The notes beneath the pieces were generated by a model, which was given only the letters and a program-made list of their open reading frames with translations, ran no database searches and was not told where the DNA came from. Below, piece by piece: positions 44,777 through 55,347 of a DNA stretch of 64,000 bases; positions within the stretch are counted from its first letter, which is position 1; the number at the start of each line of letters is the position of its first letter. A program made the position numbers and the translations under genes. Source of the DNA: Lasiodiplodia sp. COLG20 (Eukaryota; Ascomycota; Dothideomycetes; Botryosphaeriales; Botryosphaeriaceae); the NCBI GenBank assembly GCA_009801085.1, contig VNWV01000006.1, forward strand, positions 2,356,001-2,420,000, given 5' to 3'.

Positions 44777-45270
44777 GACTGACTGATGTGGCGGAGACTC
44801 TCGAAGAGAATGCGATGGGCGATTGTGGTACGCGGAGCGAGTGCAATAAGTAAGGCGGCAGACTCATCGTCCGCCGACAATACCTGAGCCAGAAAATTCT
44901 CTGCGCCTACCCGAGTACCTGAAGCGCCTTTTCATGCAGCTCTGACTCAGTAGTAGTCTAGCCAAAGGTACCGAATATCAGCTGACCGGTGCAGAGTGCC
45001 TATATGGGGAGGTCGCCACACGCCATTGTATGAAACTACTTGGTAGTGTTTCGTAGAGGCTCGGCGTGGAGTTGCGGAGCAAGGCCGGACCAATCTCACT
45101 CAGGATAAGCGCCGAACAATTGACTTTTCCATCCCCGATCGGGTAAGAGGAAGGAGGCTGGTATGACATAAAATGGGACGATGCCATGCCATGTCACATC
45201 CCCCGCCCATCACTCTTGCTGTTCCACCCCAACCTCCTTCTTCATCAACAATCATATTATCTTCAGAATT
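44777..45270. promoter_or_regulatory. Shared divergent promoter region of glycosyltransferase and deacetylase genes
   Basis: The two start codons are 494 bp apart on opposite strands, and nothing coding is seen between. The arrangement allows common control; this is inference from position. Confidence 0.45.
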
Positions 45271-46411
45271 ATGTTCTCGAAGGCTGCTCCGAATGCTACT
45301 AGTTTGTGGCGAGCGTTTTGCGGGTTGGCTGTCTTAACATCCCTGATGTAAGCCGAGGGTCCCCATTGAACCCGAGAAACAAGGAGCTGAAAACCGAGAA
45401 TTCCAGCCATCTCTCAATTAGCCGCTCAAAAAGCCCAGAACTCTTCCCCCACTATCAGAATCCCCGACACTTGATCGCAGGTCAGTGCTCCCTCATCCTT
45501 TTGAAACTCCGAATACACACTCCGGGCCCGGACCTACCCATTTGCCGCCGAAACTGAGACATCATTCGTACTCTAGGTCGATGCCGAATGCCCAACCTGG
45601 CCGCCTTGACGTTCGACGACTTCCCTAATGACAGGATTGATGAGCTTCTTGAGCTCCTGGACAGGTGGAACGCCACAGCAACTTTTTTCATCAACGGGCC
45701 ATACGACCCAAGCGAGCCAGTCCTGCAGGAACAAATTTTAGGTCCCCGCTTGCAGAAGATCCATAACGCAGGTCACCAGATTGCCTCGCATACGTGAGTT
45801 TAATCCCTGCGAATGTCCGTTGGTCAGCCGGTCTAGATGCGCTAACAAACTTAATGTTTACATGCAGGTATGACCATGTCAATCTTCAGACCGCCGATGC
45901 ACCAGCTATTCTGAACGAGATGGTGAGTTGAGTCCCCACTTTGTCGCAGATACCTTGGACACGGCGATATCTGAGTCGTTGTTCCGGTCGGACCGATGCT
46001 GATGATCTTCGCATCCAGACACTGCTGGACCGATGGTTAGAAGAGGTGTTAGGCGTGACAGCTCCGCGATTCATGAGAGCCCCGTACGGTGAATGCAACG
46101 CGACGTGCGCGCGGACCCTGACTCTTGCGGGGTACAAAGTGATCGGCTGGGGCTTTGATACCGAGGACTGGAAACACGCCACTCCGGCAACAGTGCATCG
46201 CAGCATCGCCAAGGTGCACGAATACATCGGCCAGTTCAAGGAGCGAAAGATTGTCGACATGGCGGCGGACATCGTGCTCATGCACGCATTTATCAACACC
46301 ACCGTCACCACGGTGGCGCCAGCCGTTTTGGAGGCCTTTAGCCGCGAAGGGTTCCGGTTCGTATCAGTGGCCGAGTGTTTGGGCTATCCTCAGGAGATGT
46401 GGTACCGGTAA
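45271..46411 (+). CDS. Polysaccharide deacetylase (NodB / chitin deacetylase-like)
   Basis: Five predicted exons (45271-45347, 45407-45480, 45577-45793, 45868-45922, 46019-46411) join in frame to 271 residues. An N-terminal hydrophobic segment (FCGLAVLTSL) suggests secretion or a membrane anchor. Catalytic motifs are AALTFDDFP (Asp-Asp), HQIASHTYDHVNL (the two metal His), RAPYGECN, WGFDTEDW and VLMHAF. The middle and end are secure; exons 1-2 rest on splice-site reading only. Known members remove N-acetyl groups from chitin or other hexosamine polymers. Position beside the glycosyltransferase suggests action on its product. Confidence 0.8.
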
Positions 46412-46718
46412 CCGGGACGAAGTTTAATAATTTTACCGTTGGCGCCCGAGCGGGTATCTGTCCGCGGTGAGAGCCTTATCTTGAAAACCCCCGCCACCCG
46501 GGCGGCGATTTGCCGCCGGAACGGCCAAGCCAACTTCATACAGTTAAAGCAGAAATCTTAAAACCTAAAACTCCGAGACTCCTTGCCTCGGCTACCGAAT
46601 AGGCGCACGGACATGAATCTTTGCATTGTCGTGCTCTTAGCTAAATATTCACTTTCTTTGCCGTAAATATAATTGATCTCAAACCATCAGTAGTCTTTGT
46701 ACACGATTGTCCTCAAAC
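46412..46718. other. Intergenic between deacetylase and acyltransferase
   Basis: 307 bp; no gene seen. It should hold the terminator of the deacetylase and promoter of the acyltransferase gene. Confidence 0.35.
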
Positions 46719-47960
46719 ATGGAAAAATCCCTGCCTTTACATGAGCCATCAAAACCTACACCAGCTGGACGCCCCGCATCTACAGCGTGGCTCAATGGCT
46801 TGCGTGGCATGGCCTGCGTCATTGTCGCCCTCAATCACTACCTCTACGGCGAGTTTAGCGCACCGTGGCTAGGCTTTGGCAGCAGCCCAGAGAACCGCTA
46901 CCTCCACCAACTTCCATTCATCCGCGTCATCTGGTGCGGCCATGGGATGCCACCAATCTTCTTCGCCGTCTCCGGATACTGTGCCTGTTATTCTGCCCTC
47001 CGGCTTCGCGATGCCCAAGACTATGCAGCAATGGCTAAGAGTCTCTCCCGCTCTGCTTTCCGCCGCGGCCTGCGTCTCTACCTCCCCGTATTCTTCATGA
47101 GTGCACTGTCGCAGCTTCTTCTTTTCTGCGGCCTGTACAATTGGCGCTGGACCGAAACCGCCCTGATACCGTGGCATGCCCCTATGGAGCATCTCAAATA
47201 CCTCTCAACCTACCTGTTGGACATCACCAACCTCGTCTACCTTACCGACAATCCGGGCCTCAACGTACAATTTTGGGTTATTCCCCTGGAATACCTCGGC
47301 TCGCTCACCATCTACGTAACGGTTCTGGCGCTGGCTGGTGTCAAGGCTCATGTACGCCCCGCGGTTCTCGCCGCACTGATTGCTCCTTTTGTGTATCGTG
47401 GCCATTACAACACGTACACATTTTTGGCAGGCCATTTGATTTGCGAGATGAATCTTCTGCACTCCCAGCGGGGAGGGTGGCGCTTTGGCCGGCGCGCCAA
47501 CACTGCACTGTTCTTTTTCGCTTGGTATCTCATTGGTCTACCCGACAACTACTCTGATACCCCGGGCTATTCGTTCCTCTCTGCTCTCGAGCCGTCCCCC
47601 TGGGGAGCATACGCGCAACAAAATTGGCGAGGGCTCGCAGCCATCCTTTTGGTTTTCAGCATGAGCAATGACATTCGACTTCAGTCACTGCACAACAGCC
47701 GGATTCCTCAATATCTCAGCACGATCTCGTGGGAGATCTACCTAAGCCACATCGTGATATATCGTTTATGGCGGAACCCGCTCGTCAACTTTTTCATGAG
47801 CTGGTTCGAGTACGCCACTTTCCCAGGAACTTTGTTTAGCTTCGCAGCAAGCGGAGTAGTGATGGCGACAATAGTCCACTGGGGTGCAGAGCGATTAAAG
47901 ATTATTAACAATAAATTATCAGAGGTTTCAAAGAGGGCAGAAGGGAATTTATTGATGTAA
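46719..47960 (+). CDS. Membrane acyltransferase (acyltransferase_3 / OafA-like)
   Basis: Single exon of 413 residues. AWLNGLRGMACVIVALNHYL with the conserved LRG and catalytic-type His opens the acyltransferase_3 domain. FFAVSGYCACYSALRL and FRRGLRLYLPVFFMSAL follow, then about ten hydrophobic helices to the C-terminus, including ISWEIYLSHIVIYRLW. Such proteins move acyl groups, mainly acetyl, onto sugars or polymers across a membrane. Its place between a polysaccharide deacetylase and an MFS transporter fits O-acylation of an exported glycan. Confidence 0.88.
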   Translation: MEKSLPLHEPSKPTPAGRPASTAWLNGLRGMACVIVALNHYLYGEFSAPWLGFGSSPENRYLHQLPFIRVIWCGHGMPPIFFAVSGYCACYSALRLRDAQDYAAMAKSLSRSAFRRGLRLYLPVFFMSALSQLLLFCGLYNWRWTETALIPWHAPMEHLKYLSTYLLDITNLVYLTDNPGLNVQFWVIPLEYLGSLTIYVTVLALAGVKAHVRPAVLAALIAPFVYRGHYNTYTFLAGHLICEMNLLHSQRGGWRFGRRANTALFFFAWYLIGLPDNYSDTPGYSFLSALEPSPWGAYAQQNWRGLAAILLVFSMSNDIRLQSLHNSRIPQYLSTISWEIYLSHIVIYRLWRNPLVNFFMSWFEYATFPGTLFSFAASGVVMATIVHWGAERLKIINNKLSEVSKRAEGNLLM

Positions 47961-48823
47961 GATACATAGGAAAAAGCAGTAGGGCATTTGCCGATAACTG
48001 TTCTAGATTAAATTCAGCACAAGAGACCTGGTTGATATGTTCTTATTGGTCTGTATATTCATGGCGATAAAGAGACTTGGTGTTGCTGTCGGATGACCCA
48101 AAGGGTTAGGCGCCGGCGTTTGAAGGTCCATCCAACCATGTAGCTTAGCGATGTCGGCGAGCGCAATGGAAATTGCGGCATTGGTTTAATGATGGTGGGG
48201 GCCTGCGAATCAGGTCGGGTGATTGGATGTTGGGGTCCATGTGACGGAAACACGGGCCGGAACGCCCCAGGGTCTTATCAAGCATTGGGTCGTTTGATTG
48301 CTTCCTCAACGGATCTGCGTTGATGCGCCGCATCACCAGCGCTCTCAGATTTTCGTCTGACCCACAAGTCAGCGCTAAATATGTTTACTGCAACGCCGCA
48401 CCATGCGTCCTTCCCAGCTCGGAATAGTTGCCGGACGGTTGCAATTAGCATGAGTCTTGATACAGAGTCTATTAGTTGGCCTTTGGGGTCATATCTGTGC
48501 TCTCTATTTTATATATACTTGATGCGCTTTTGGGCAGAGGGAATTCGCTTCAGTGGAACGCTCATTGTATCAGTTGCAGGAGGGAGATCGTCTGCTGATC
48601 AGAGAAGTGGAGTAACCGCGACCCCGCAACAATACTTATCGCATTGCATAGCGCCACTTTCTTACAACCGAAGTTCCGCCAGTGCTGCCTGCATTATCAG
48701 TAGTCAAGAGATCCGGTGACTATATTATTTGCGCCCCTCTCTGGAAAAAAAGTTCACTTCATCCATTCAGTGCCTTCCCATCGAAAAAGCTACGGCAACT
48801 TTCTTCAGTCTACCAAAAGGAAC
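47961..48823. other. Intergenic between acyltransferase and MFS genes
   Basis: About 860 bp. The plus frame at 48381-48719 has no recognisable domain. Confidence 0.35.
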
Positions 48824-50332
48824 ATGGCTTTTGAGGATGATGAACAGACCCCATTGATCAGACATGACAAACAAGTGGACCAGGCGCGCTGGAACTCATC
48901 GACGTTGAATGCACTTCGCGTAGCTGCCACCTTCTGGTCTTTTATCATTTCGGGATTAAATGACAGCCTGTACGGGGTGAGAATCCTTCGTCCACTACAC
49001 GTTTTCTTCCTCTTGCTAACCGTCAATTGCTCCTCAGGTTCTTATTCCGCGGGTACGATTTGACTGTCGCTTCGATTGAAGGTTACGCTTCGCTGACACG
49101 GGGTACAGCTGGAGTCCTTCTACGGCCTCAACCACACGACCGTCTCTCTGCTTTTCCTCTCGCCGGTCACTGGCTACATCATCGCCTCCCTTGCAAACCA
49201 TTCTCTCCACGTTCGCCTCGGGCAGCGGGGCATTGCCTTGATTGGAGGCTCTTGCCATATCATAGCATACGCCATTGCAAGCACGCACCCACCATTTCCA
49301 ACACTCGTCCTCGTCTATACGCTGGTGGGGCTGGGCAGCGGAACGAAGCAAGGAGCATGGAACTCGTGGGTCGGCGGATTACAAAACCCGAACGAGTTGT
49401 TAGGTCTCCTGCACGGCTTCTACGGCGCTGGTGCTACTATAATGCCCATAGTAGCGAGCGTGCTCCTCAGTAAGCGGAACTGGCAATGGTTCGAGATTTA
49501 CTACCCCTTCGTCGCTGTCGCTGCTACCGATATGGTATTCTCCTCCTCCGTCTTTGCGACGCATGACGGAACTGCATATCGAGAGAAGAACGGGATTCAG
49601 CCTGAGGAGGAGCATACTCAGCACCGAAGCATGCGCGGACTCTTCGCTTCTATCAGACGCAGCCAGACTGTCGCGTGTCTCAAGGAAAAGGTCGTGCTGC
49701 TCAGCAGCGCTTTTCTGATCACCTATACCGGCTCAGAAGTTGCGCTGGGGGGATGGATGGTCACGTTCCTGATGGAGATTCGACAAGGTACAGCTTTTGC
49801 TTCCGGACTTGCCGTCAGCGGGTTCTGGGGCGGCCTCACCTTGGGCAGGTTTGTGCTTGGTTTTGTGACGGCGAAATTGCTTAACAGAAAGGGATTTTTC
49901 GGCAGCATGAAGTTTGTTGTGTCTTTCTATCTGGGGTGCGCCATGGCCATGCAGCTACTGTTCTGGCTGATACCGAGCTTCATCGCGTCCGCCATTAGCG
50001 CCGCATTTCTGGGTAAGTGTTGCCAACCCGCAACTGTTCTTCATCAAGCTCATCAACGAACAGGCTTCTTCCTCGGTCCCCTGTTTCCTGCTATTATTGT
50101 AAGCCTTACTACAGTCCTTCCAAAATCGTTGCAAGTGCCCGCAGTTGGTATTTGCTCCGCTATTGGAGCGTCTGGGGCATCTTCGGTACCATTTGCTGTT
50201 GGAGCTATAGCGCAGGCCATGGGAGTGCAGGTGCTTCAGCCTATTATTTTTGCATGTCTTCTACTTTGTTTGTTGCTTTGGGCTTCGTTCCCTGACCCAG
50301 ATTCTCCGCTCGTTGATGTTGGGACCTCTTAA
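48824..50332 (+). CDS. MFS transporter (fucose-permease/BSC6-like)
   Basis: Four exons (48824-48976, 49038-49052, 49109-50012, 50064-50332) encode 446 residues; exon 2 is a 15-bp microexon coding VLIPR, which completes the expected NDSLYGVLIPRLESFYGL. The protein has an acidic N-terminus, about 12 hydrophobic helices, a central loop (about FATHDGTAYREKNGIQPEEE) and TYTGSEVALGGWMVTFL with GFWGGLTLGR in the second half. This resembles the FucP/BSC6 branch of the major facilitator superfamily. Substrate unknown. It follows the acyltransferase by 0.86 kb on the same strand, so a sugar or precursor role in the neighbouring locus is plausible. Confidence 0.82.
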
Positions 50333-50680
50333 CAGAAATAAAAGCGATGTCTATTTACATTACCATCAAAGCAATATTTCGACACATAGATCTGTCAGAC
50401 CTTAGAAGTTTATCTTTTGCTATCGCGTTTATTTCCCGTGCATCTCGTCTTCTTCCTTTAACACCAAGGTAGATACCCTGCTAGTCTCACCACCAAAGCG
50501 TCATCCCGTCAAGATACTTCATGGTGCGTGCGCGGCCAGTTGGTGTATATATTCAGGTAGTCTCATCTGTTTTCTGCTCTTCAGCGGTATACAATTCAAT
50601 CTCTTTGCACTGCTCAACAAGATCTGATCAAGGACGAAAGGAAATAGAGAAGACACTAATTGATGAAACCCCTGTAAAAT

Positions 50681-50941
50681 TCAAAGACCAGGCCAACAGG
50701 TTAGAGAGACTGTCTTCTCTGACGGCAAGATGGTAAATCCTCTAGCGACCGATTGCAGCATTTGCTTCCATATGGACTCATACGCGTCGCGGTGCCATCC
50801 ATATTCATGACCACACCTTTTGCACGTGGTTACGACCTGCTCGTATACGAAGGATCTGAAGTCGCATTTGGGACAAGCTCCAGGCACATTGCGGGGCGGT
50901 ATTCCAGTGGAACACTCTGCTGAAGATGTGGGGTCGATCAT
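50681..50941 (-). CDS. Possible small zinc-ribbon protein
   Basis: An 86-residue minus-strand frame contains CPKCDFRSFVYEQ followed by CKRCGHEYGWHRD, two CxxC knuckles 16 residues apart, the form of a zinc ribbon. There is no other support: no intron, no clear partner. It converges on the MFS gene. It could be a small nucleic-acid-binding protein or chance. Confidence 0.4.
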   Translation of the reverse strand: MIDPTSSAECSTGIPPRNVPGACPKCDFRSFVYEQVVTTCKRCGHEYGWHRDAYESIWKQMLQSVARGFTILPSEKTVSLTCWPGL

Positions 50942-51495
50942 GGGATGCGGCGAAATAAGGTAGACACCATCATTTCATACTAAAGGAGCCGACGTGTGGG
51001 AGATGACGCGGGGCTATCACGTAAAATCAGAGATGGAAAAGAGGGGTCACACCGTGTAGGTTGCCTAATGGGCAGATGATCAGCCTTGTTCCCAGCTTTG
51101 CAAAAAGCCCAGGCGACGATCATTGCTGAGAATGGGATGACTAAGCCTGCTTGCTTAAGTGTAGTCGGCCTGGTTCGGACAACACACACACACGTCACCG
51201 TCTTCGAAGTTCCTACGCGGTCGCAGCGTAAACATCACTTTGCCGTATGGCTTCTTCTGTGACACCGAATGAGCGGTTGTAGCAGATAGGTCCTGTTCGG
51301 GCTGCTATGCAAGAACCTGTTTTTAGACCCCATTTACGGACCCCAAAAATGCGAGTATTGGGAGGGTGGGAGTAATCACAAGGAAATGTACTGGAAAACA
51401 AGGGTAGTGCACCATCATTATGGCTCACCACTTGCAGCTCGGCCTTTACACTTAAGCTGCTGCTGCTTCTACGCTCCACTTTACGTCTGGCCGCC
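50942..51495. other. Intergenic, upstream of the HET gene
   Basis: No gene supported. A (CA)n-like run is near 51182-51193. Confidence 0.35.
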
Positions 51496-53689
51496 ATGAT
51501 CCCTAAAATTTTCCATCGGTTGTTCTCTCGTTTAGCCACGATGTTGAGCTTTCAAGCTCAGTGCCAACCCCCACTTGAATATCTTCCCATTTCCAACAAG
51601 GGAACGGCATACACTTCTGACCGACTATGCACGACCTGCATTTCCTTTTTAATGTTTGCACTCTACCTGACAACGCTCTGCGATGAGTGTGAAACATTCG
51701 ACAACTGCCACACCAGATCATATCAGGACCCGAATTTCACTGCGTCACACTGCGACTTATGTACAGCGATGATCGAGGTTGAACGAGAGAAGTTTGCAAG
51801 CCGCTATAACTGCTCGATGACAGAAGCTCACAATCGCCTTCTGGCGATGAAGAGGAAGAGTAGGCCTTGCCGACTGGTTCTCGTTGAGAACGGCGGTCTG
51901 ATTGAGGTGCGAGTCCAACAAACAGAGACCCTCTTCGTTACCTTGCAGTTCTCCAGCGGTAAGTCATATCTATAAAGTCAGTCTGGACAGTCACTGACCT
52001 TTGTCAGGCCATCCACCGTTTCAGGACGCTTCAATCTTCTGGAAGGACATCGACCATAACCCCGACTTCCATATGGGACGACGTTGGATTGAAGAATGTT
52101 CCACTTCACACAGGGATTGTTCAACGGGACCAAGATCGTCACTCTTTCCAACCAGGCTCATCGACACAAAAGCGGATGAGACAGGGACAACAGACATACG
52201 CATTGTGGACTCTGTGGGACAAACAATGTCTTATCTTGCACTGAGCCATTGTTGGGGAACGATCCCGCCTTTGAGAACCACCCAAGAGAACCTTGTCCAA
52301 CACTCGCAAAAGATAGCCTTCAACAGTCTGCCATCAACATTCAAAGATGCAGTGCAAGCTACGCGGGAACTGGGCTTTCGATATCTCTGGATCGATTCTC
52401 TGTGCATAGTTCAAGACGACCCATCAGACTGGGCGCACGAGTGCGAGGGGATGTGCGAGATCTATCGCAGCGCTACCGCCGTCATCTGCGGGCCGACTGC
52501 GTGCAACAGCGCCGCAGGCTTCTTACACCCACGAAAACCCTGCAAATCAACATGTGTCACCTGCACATATCAGGACCCGACCACAAAACAGGAACAGAGC
52601 ACTACGTTCAGGCTTAAGTTCGGGACATACTCGGATCAAAAGACTCTCAATGGCGATGAGTGCGATTCTCCCGTGGAGAGGCGAGCGTGGATCCTGCAAG
52701 AGAGGCTTTTGGCACCAAGGGTACTCTACTTTGGCCGGCATAGAATGTATTGGGAATGCAAGACGCATTGCCGATTCGAGGATGTTGCTCAGCCACAACC
52801 CTGGCGACTTGAAGAGGAGCTCATAGCTAAGTCAGATGTGGCGAGATTGGAAGAGCTGTCAACAATCGGGAAACTCGATCTCTGGTACGCGCTAGTCTCT
52901 GCATATACGGACCGTACTCTGTCAAGACATTCCGATAAGCTTCGAGCCATATCTGGACTGGCGAGACAGATATGGTCAGGAGATGAAGGACAGTACGTTG
53001 CTGGATTGTTGAAACACGACCTTTGTGCAGGACTTGCCTGGTACATCTGCCAGGACTCTGGCAAGGCCAGACTTGGATCCGAACCACCAATCGGGTTGAG
53101 TCCTTCGTGGTCCTGGGCATCATCTGACCATCGAGTCGCTTTCCACTACGCCATGTGGCTCCATTCATACAGGCAAACATACTCCATGTGCCGGAAGACA
53201 TCAGTCACGGCTCTGAAAATCCGCGAAGTTGAGGTGAACTCCGTGAATGGCGACCCATTCGGTGCAATTCAGCAGGCTCACCTGAGGGTGGAAGGACTTT
53301 TACGAACTGCCGTTATTCGCGGCATACCCGCATCTACAACGTACCCTGGTGTGCGGGAAACCGTGGTGGGGAAGGAGGGAAAATATGAGCACAGTCAGTC
53401 ATCACCTGTGTTCTTCCGGGACCACCATCAACTCCGAGGTGCAACACTACCCAGGCGGGACTCATTGCTTGAATCAGAAAATGAAGATGATGAAATTCAT
53501 TGTCTTCTGCTGAGCGTTTATGCAGGGGAAGGGGCACTGACAGGCTGGATAGCCTTAGCTCTGAAGCGAGTGGGGAGGGCTGCTCAATGCTATAAGCGAA
53601 TCGGATTGATCAAGTCTTCGCAGCTCAGCCAAGAGGTGGATCTGTCATGGTTTGTAGAGGCGGAGCAAACGAATCTCACTATCATCTAG
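51496..53689 (+). CDS. HET-domain (heterokaryon incompatibility) protein
   Basis: Two exons (51496-51958, 52008-53689) encode 714 residues; an internal ATG at 51541 is an alternative start. The N-terminus has CDECETFD and a CDLC pair, as in many HET proteins. The HET domain starts YLALSHCWGTIPPLRTTQEN and continues with ELGFRYLWIDSLCIVQDD, EMCEIYRSATAVI and ERRAWILQERLLAPRVLYFG. The C-terminal half is family-specific with no extra domain (no WD, ankyrin or NACHT). Known HET proteins trigger cell death in non-self recognition; whether this one does is untested. A fragment resembling its 3' end occurs at 56364-56434. Confidence 0.88.
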
Positions 53690-53808
53690 CGCTCGACGAC
53701 CTATCAGAGAACCAAATGGAGACATTTTTCCTAACACACACACAAAAGAAAAGGGCAGAATCGAGAGTGCAATGGAACTAGGCTAAGGCTCGATACTGAG
53801 TTCATCGA

Positions 53809-55347
53809 TCATTGTTGGCCTTCGGCGGTAGCTTTATAAACCGCCAGCTCGAACTCCCGCAAAAGCTCAATCGACTTGTCATCGCCACTCGGTAACAACT
53901 GGCTCAAGTACACGCCCGCCACTTCTTGCTTCGGATCGATCCACTGTACAGGAAACCCACCACGTTAGCACCCTCATCATCTTCAAACATTGTCAAATGT
54001 TGAACGAAAAAATATCGGAAAACCACTCTGACTCACCCAGTAGCAATTCGGGAATCCACTCCAACTCATACTTCCCTCTGCTCTTGCCCTCTCCAGCCCC
54101 TCCCTGCACACTACACCGCCGAACCCGAACCCCACGCCTACCCCGCTCGGTATGCTTCCTAACACGTTGTTTCGCAACTCCTTTGGTGCGTGCTCGATCC
54201 CGCTTAATCCCTTTCCATCCGTCGTCTGCAGCTGATCCTTAAACATACTCGCCCACGTATCTGGATGAAGAATCTTTGCATCCTGACGGAGTGCCGCAGC
54301 GTAAACAGCCAAGAGTGCCGGAGCAGATGCGTAGAGGCCCGCGCCCCCGTGTGCATCGGTGATAGGAGAGGGTATGAGGGGATATTGCATTTGTTCGAGC
54401 GGGCCGGAAGGGGTACGCTGCCAGACTTTCAATCGGCGGGACTGGAGGGCGGGATGTGTGGGGAGGTGAAAGGTGGCGTCTGTAATGCTGAGGGGTTGAA
54501 AGATGTGCGTGGTAATGTAGTCGTCAAGGGTTTTGTGCGTGACACGCTCAATCTAGTGATGTCAATTTCGAGTCGACGTGAGGAGAAATTTGAAGGGATG
54601 CAACACACCATTTTCCCCGCCCAGTCGATGGCTGGCGAGTAGCGCCATTCGGTGCCAGGTTCAGAGATAAGAAACAGAGGGTAGCTCTCAGCCTACATGG
54701 AGTCATTGGTAAATAAGATTCAGGCGGTGATGAGGGGTAACACTGACGATTGTCTGATGGAGGAGGTCTAGTTCACCGCGGTTTTGCCTGTACTCTCTCA
54801 CTAAAGCACTTGTGAAACCATACGCCATCCCCGCTGAGTGGGTCAGCAGCTGTCTGTAAGCCGGCGTTCTATTAGTCCGCTGAAAGTTCTTCCGATTTGT
54901 AGGAGGGCATCACCTGAGAGTGATGGTGTTCTTCGCTGGTCTGAATATCGGCTGCTTGTTCTCATCATGACCAACCAAGATCTTTGGGTCCTTCCATTCA
55001 GGGAGTACTTTGGAAATGTCCCCGTCCAAGGTTAGAAGTCCTTTGTCCACACATTGAAGAGCTGCGATGGTTGTGATGAACTTCGTGCAGGACGCGATCC
55101 AGTAAATTCCATTACCATCAGAGGTCTCGCCTTCGGGCCCCTCAAGTTCTTCTCCGAAGGACTTAACATACTTGAGTGTGCCTTGGATGCAGCAACGGTC
55201 AGTCACAGAGCCCGAGAACCGAATCTTAGGAGTCAAGTTAAGGCCCCCCTACGTACCTGATTTGTTGACTGCACCAAGTGTGATCCTTGGCAAGGGCTGT
55301 TCTTTGTTCCCGAGAAAAGTCTGGACAACCTGGTCAAAGGACTCCAT
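53809..55347 (-). CDS. Serine hydrolase of class C beta-lactamase / LovD type
   Basis: Six exons (55347-55257, 55181-54914, 54853-54748, 54692-54609, 54552-54037, 53943-53809) join in frame to 399 residues, the usual size. The nucleophile motif SxxK is SCTK in YWIASCTKFITTIAALQC. RQLLTHSAGMAYGF and RYSPAIDWAGKM (Tyr of the second motif) follow. The third motif region is FGGVVCREGLERARAEGS with SWSGFPNCYWWIDP. Five introns of about 52-93 bp were placed by frame. Relatives include esterase EstB and the acyltransferase LovD. No signal peptide. Substrate unknown. Convergent with the HET gene, 119 bp apart. Confidence 0.83.
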
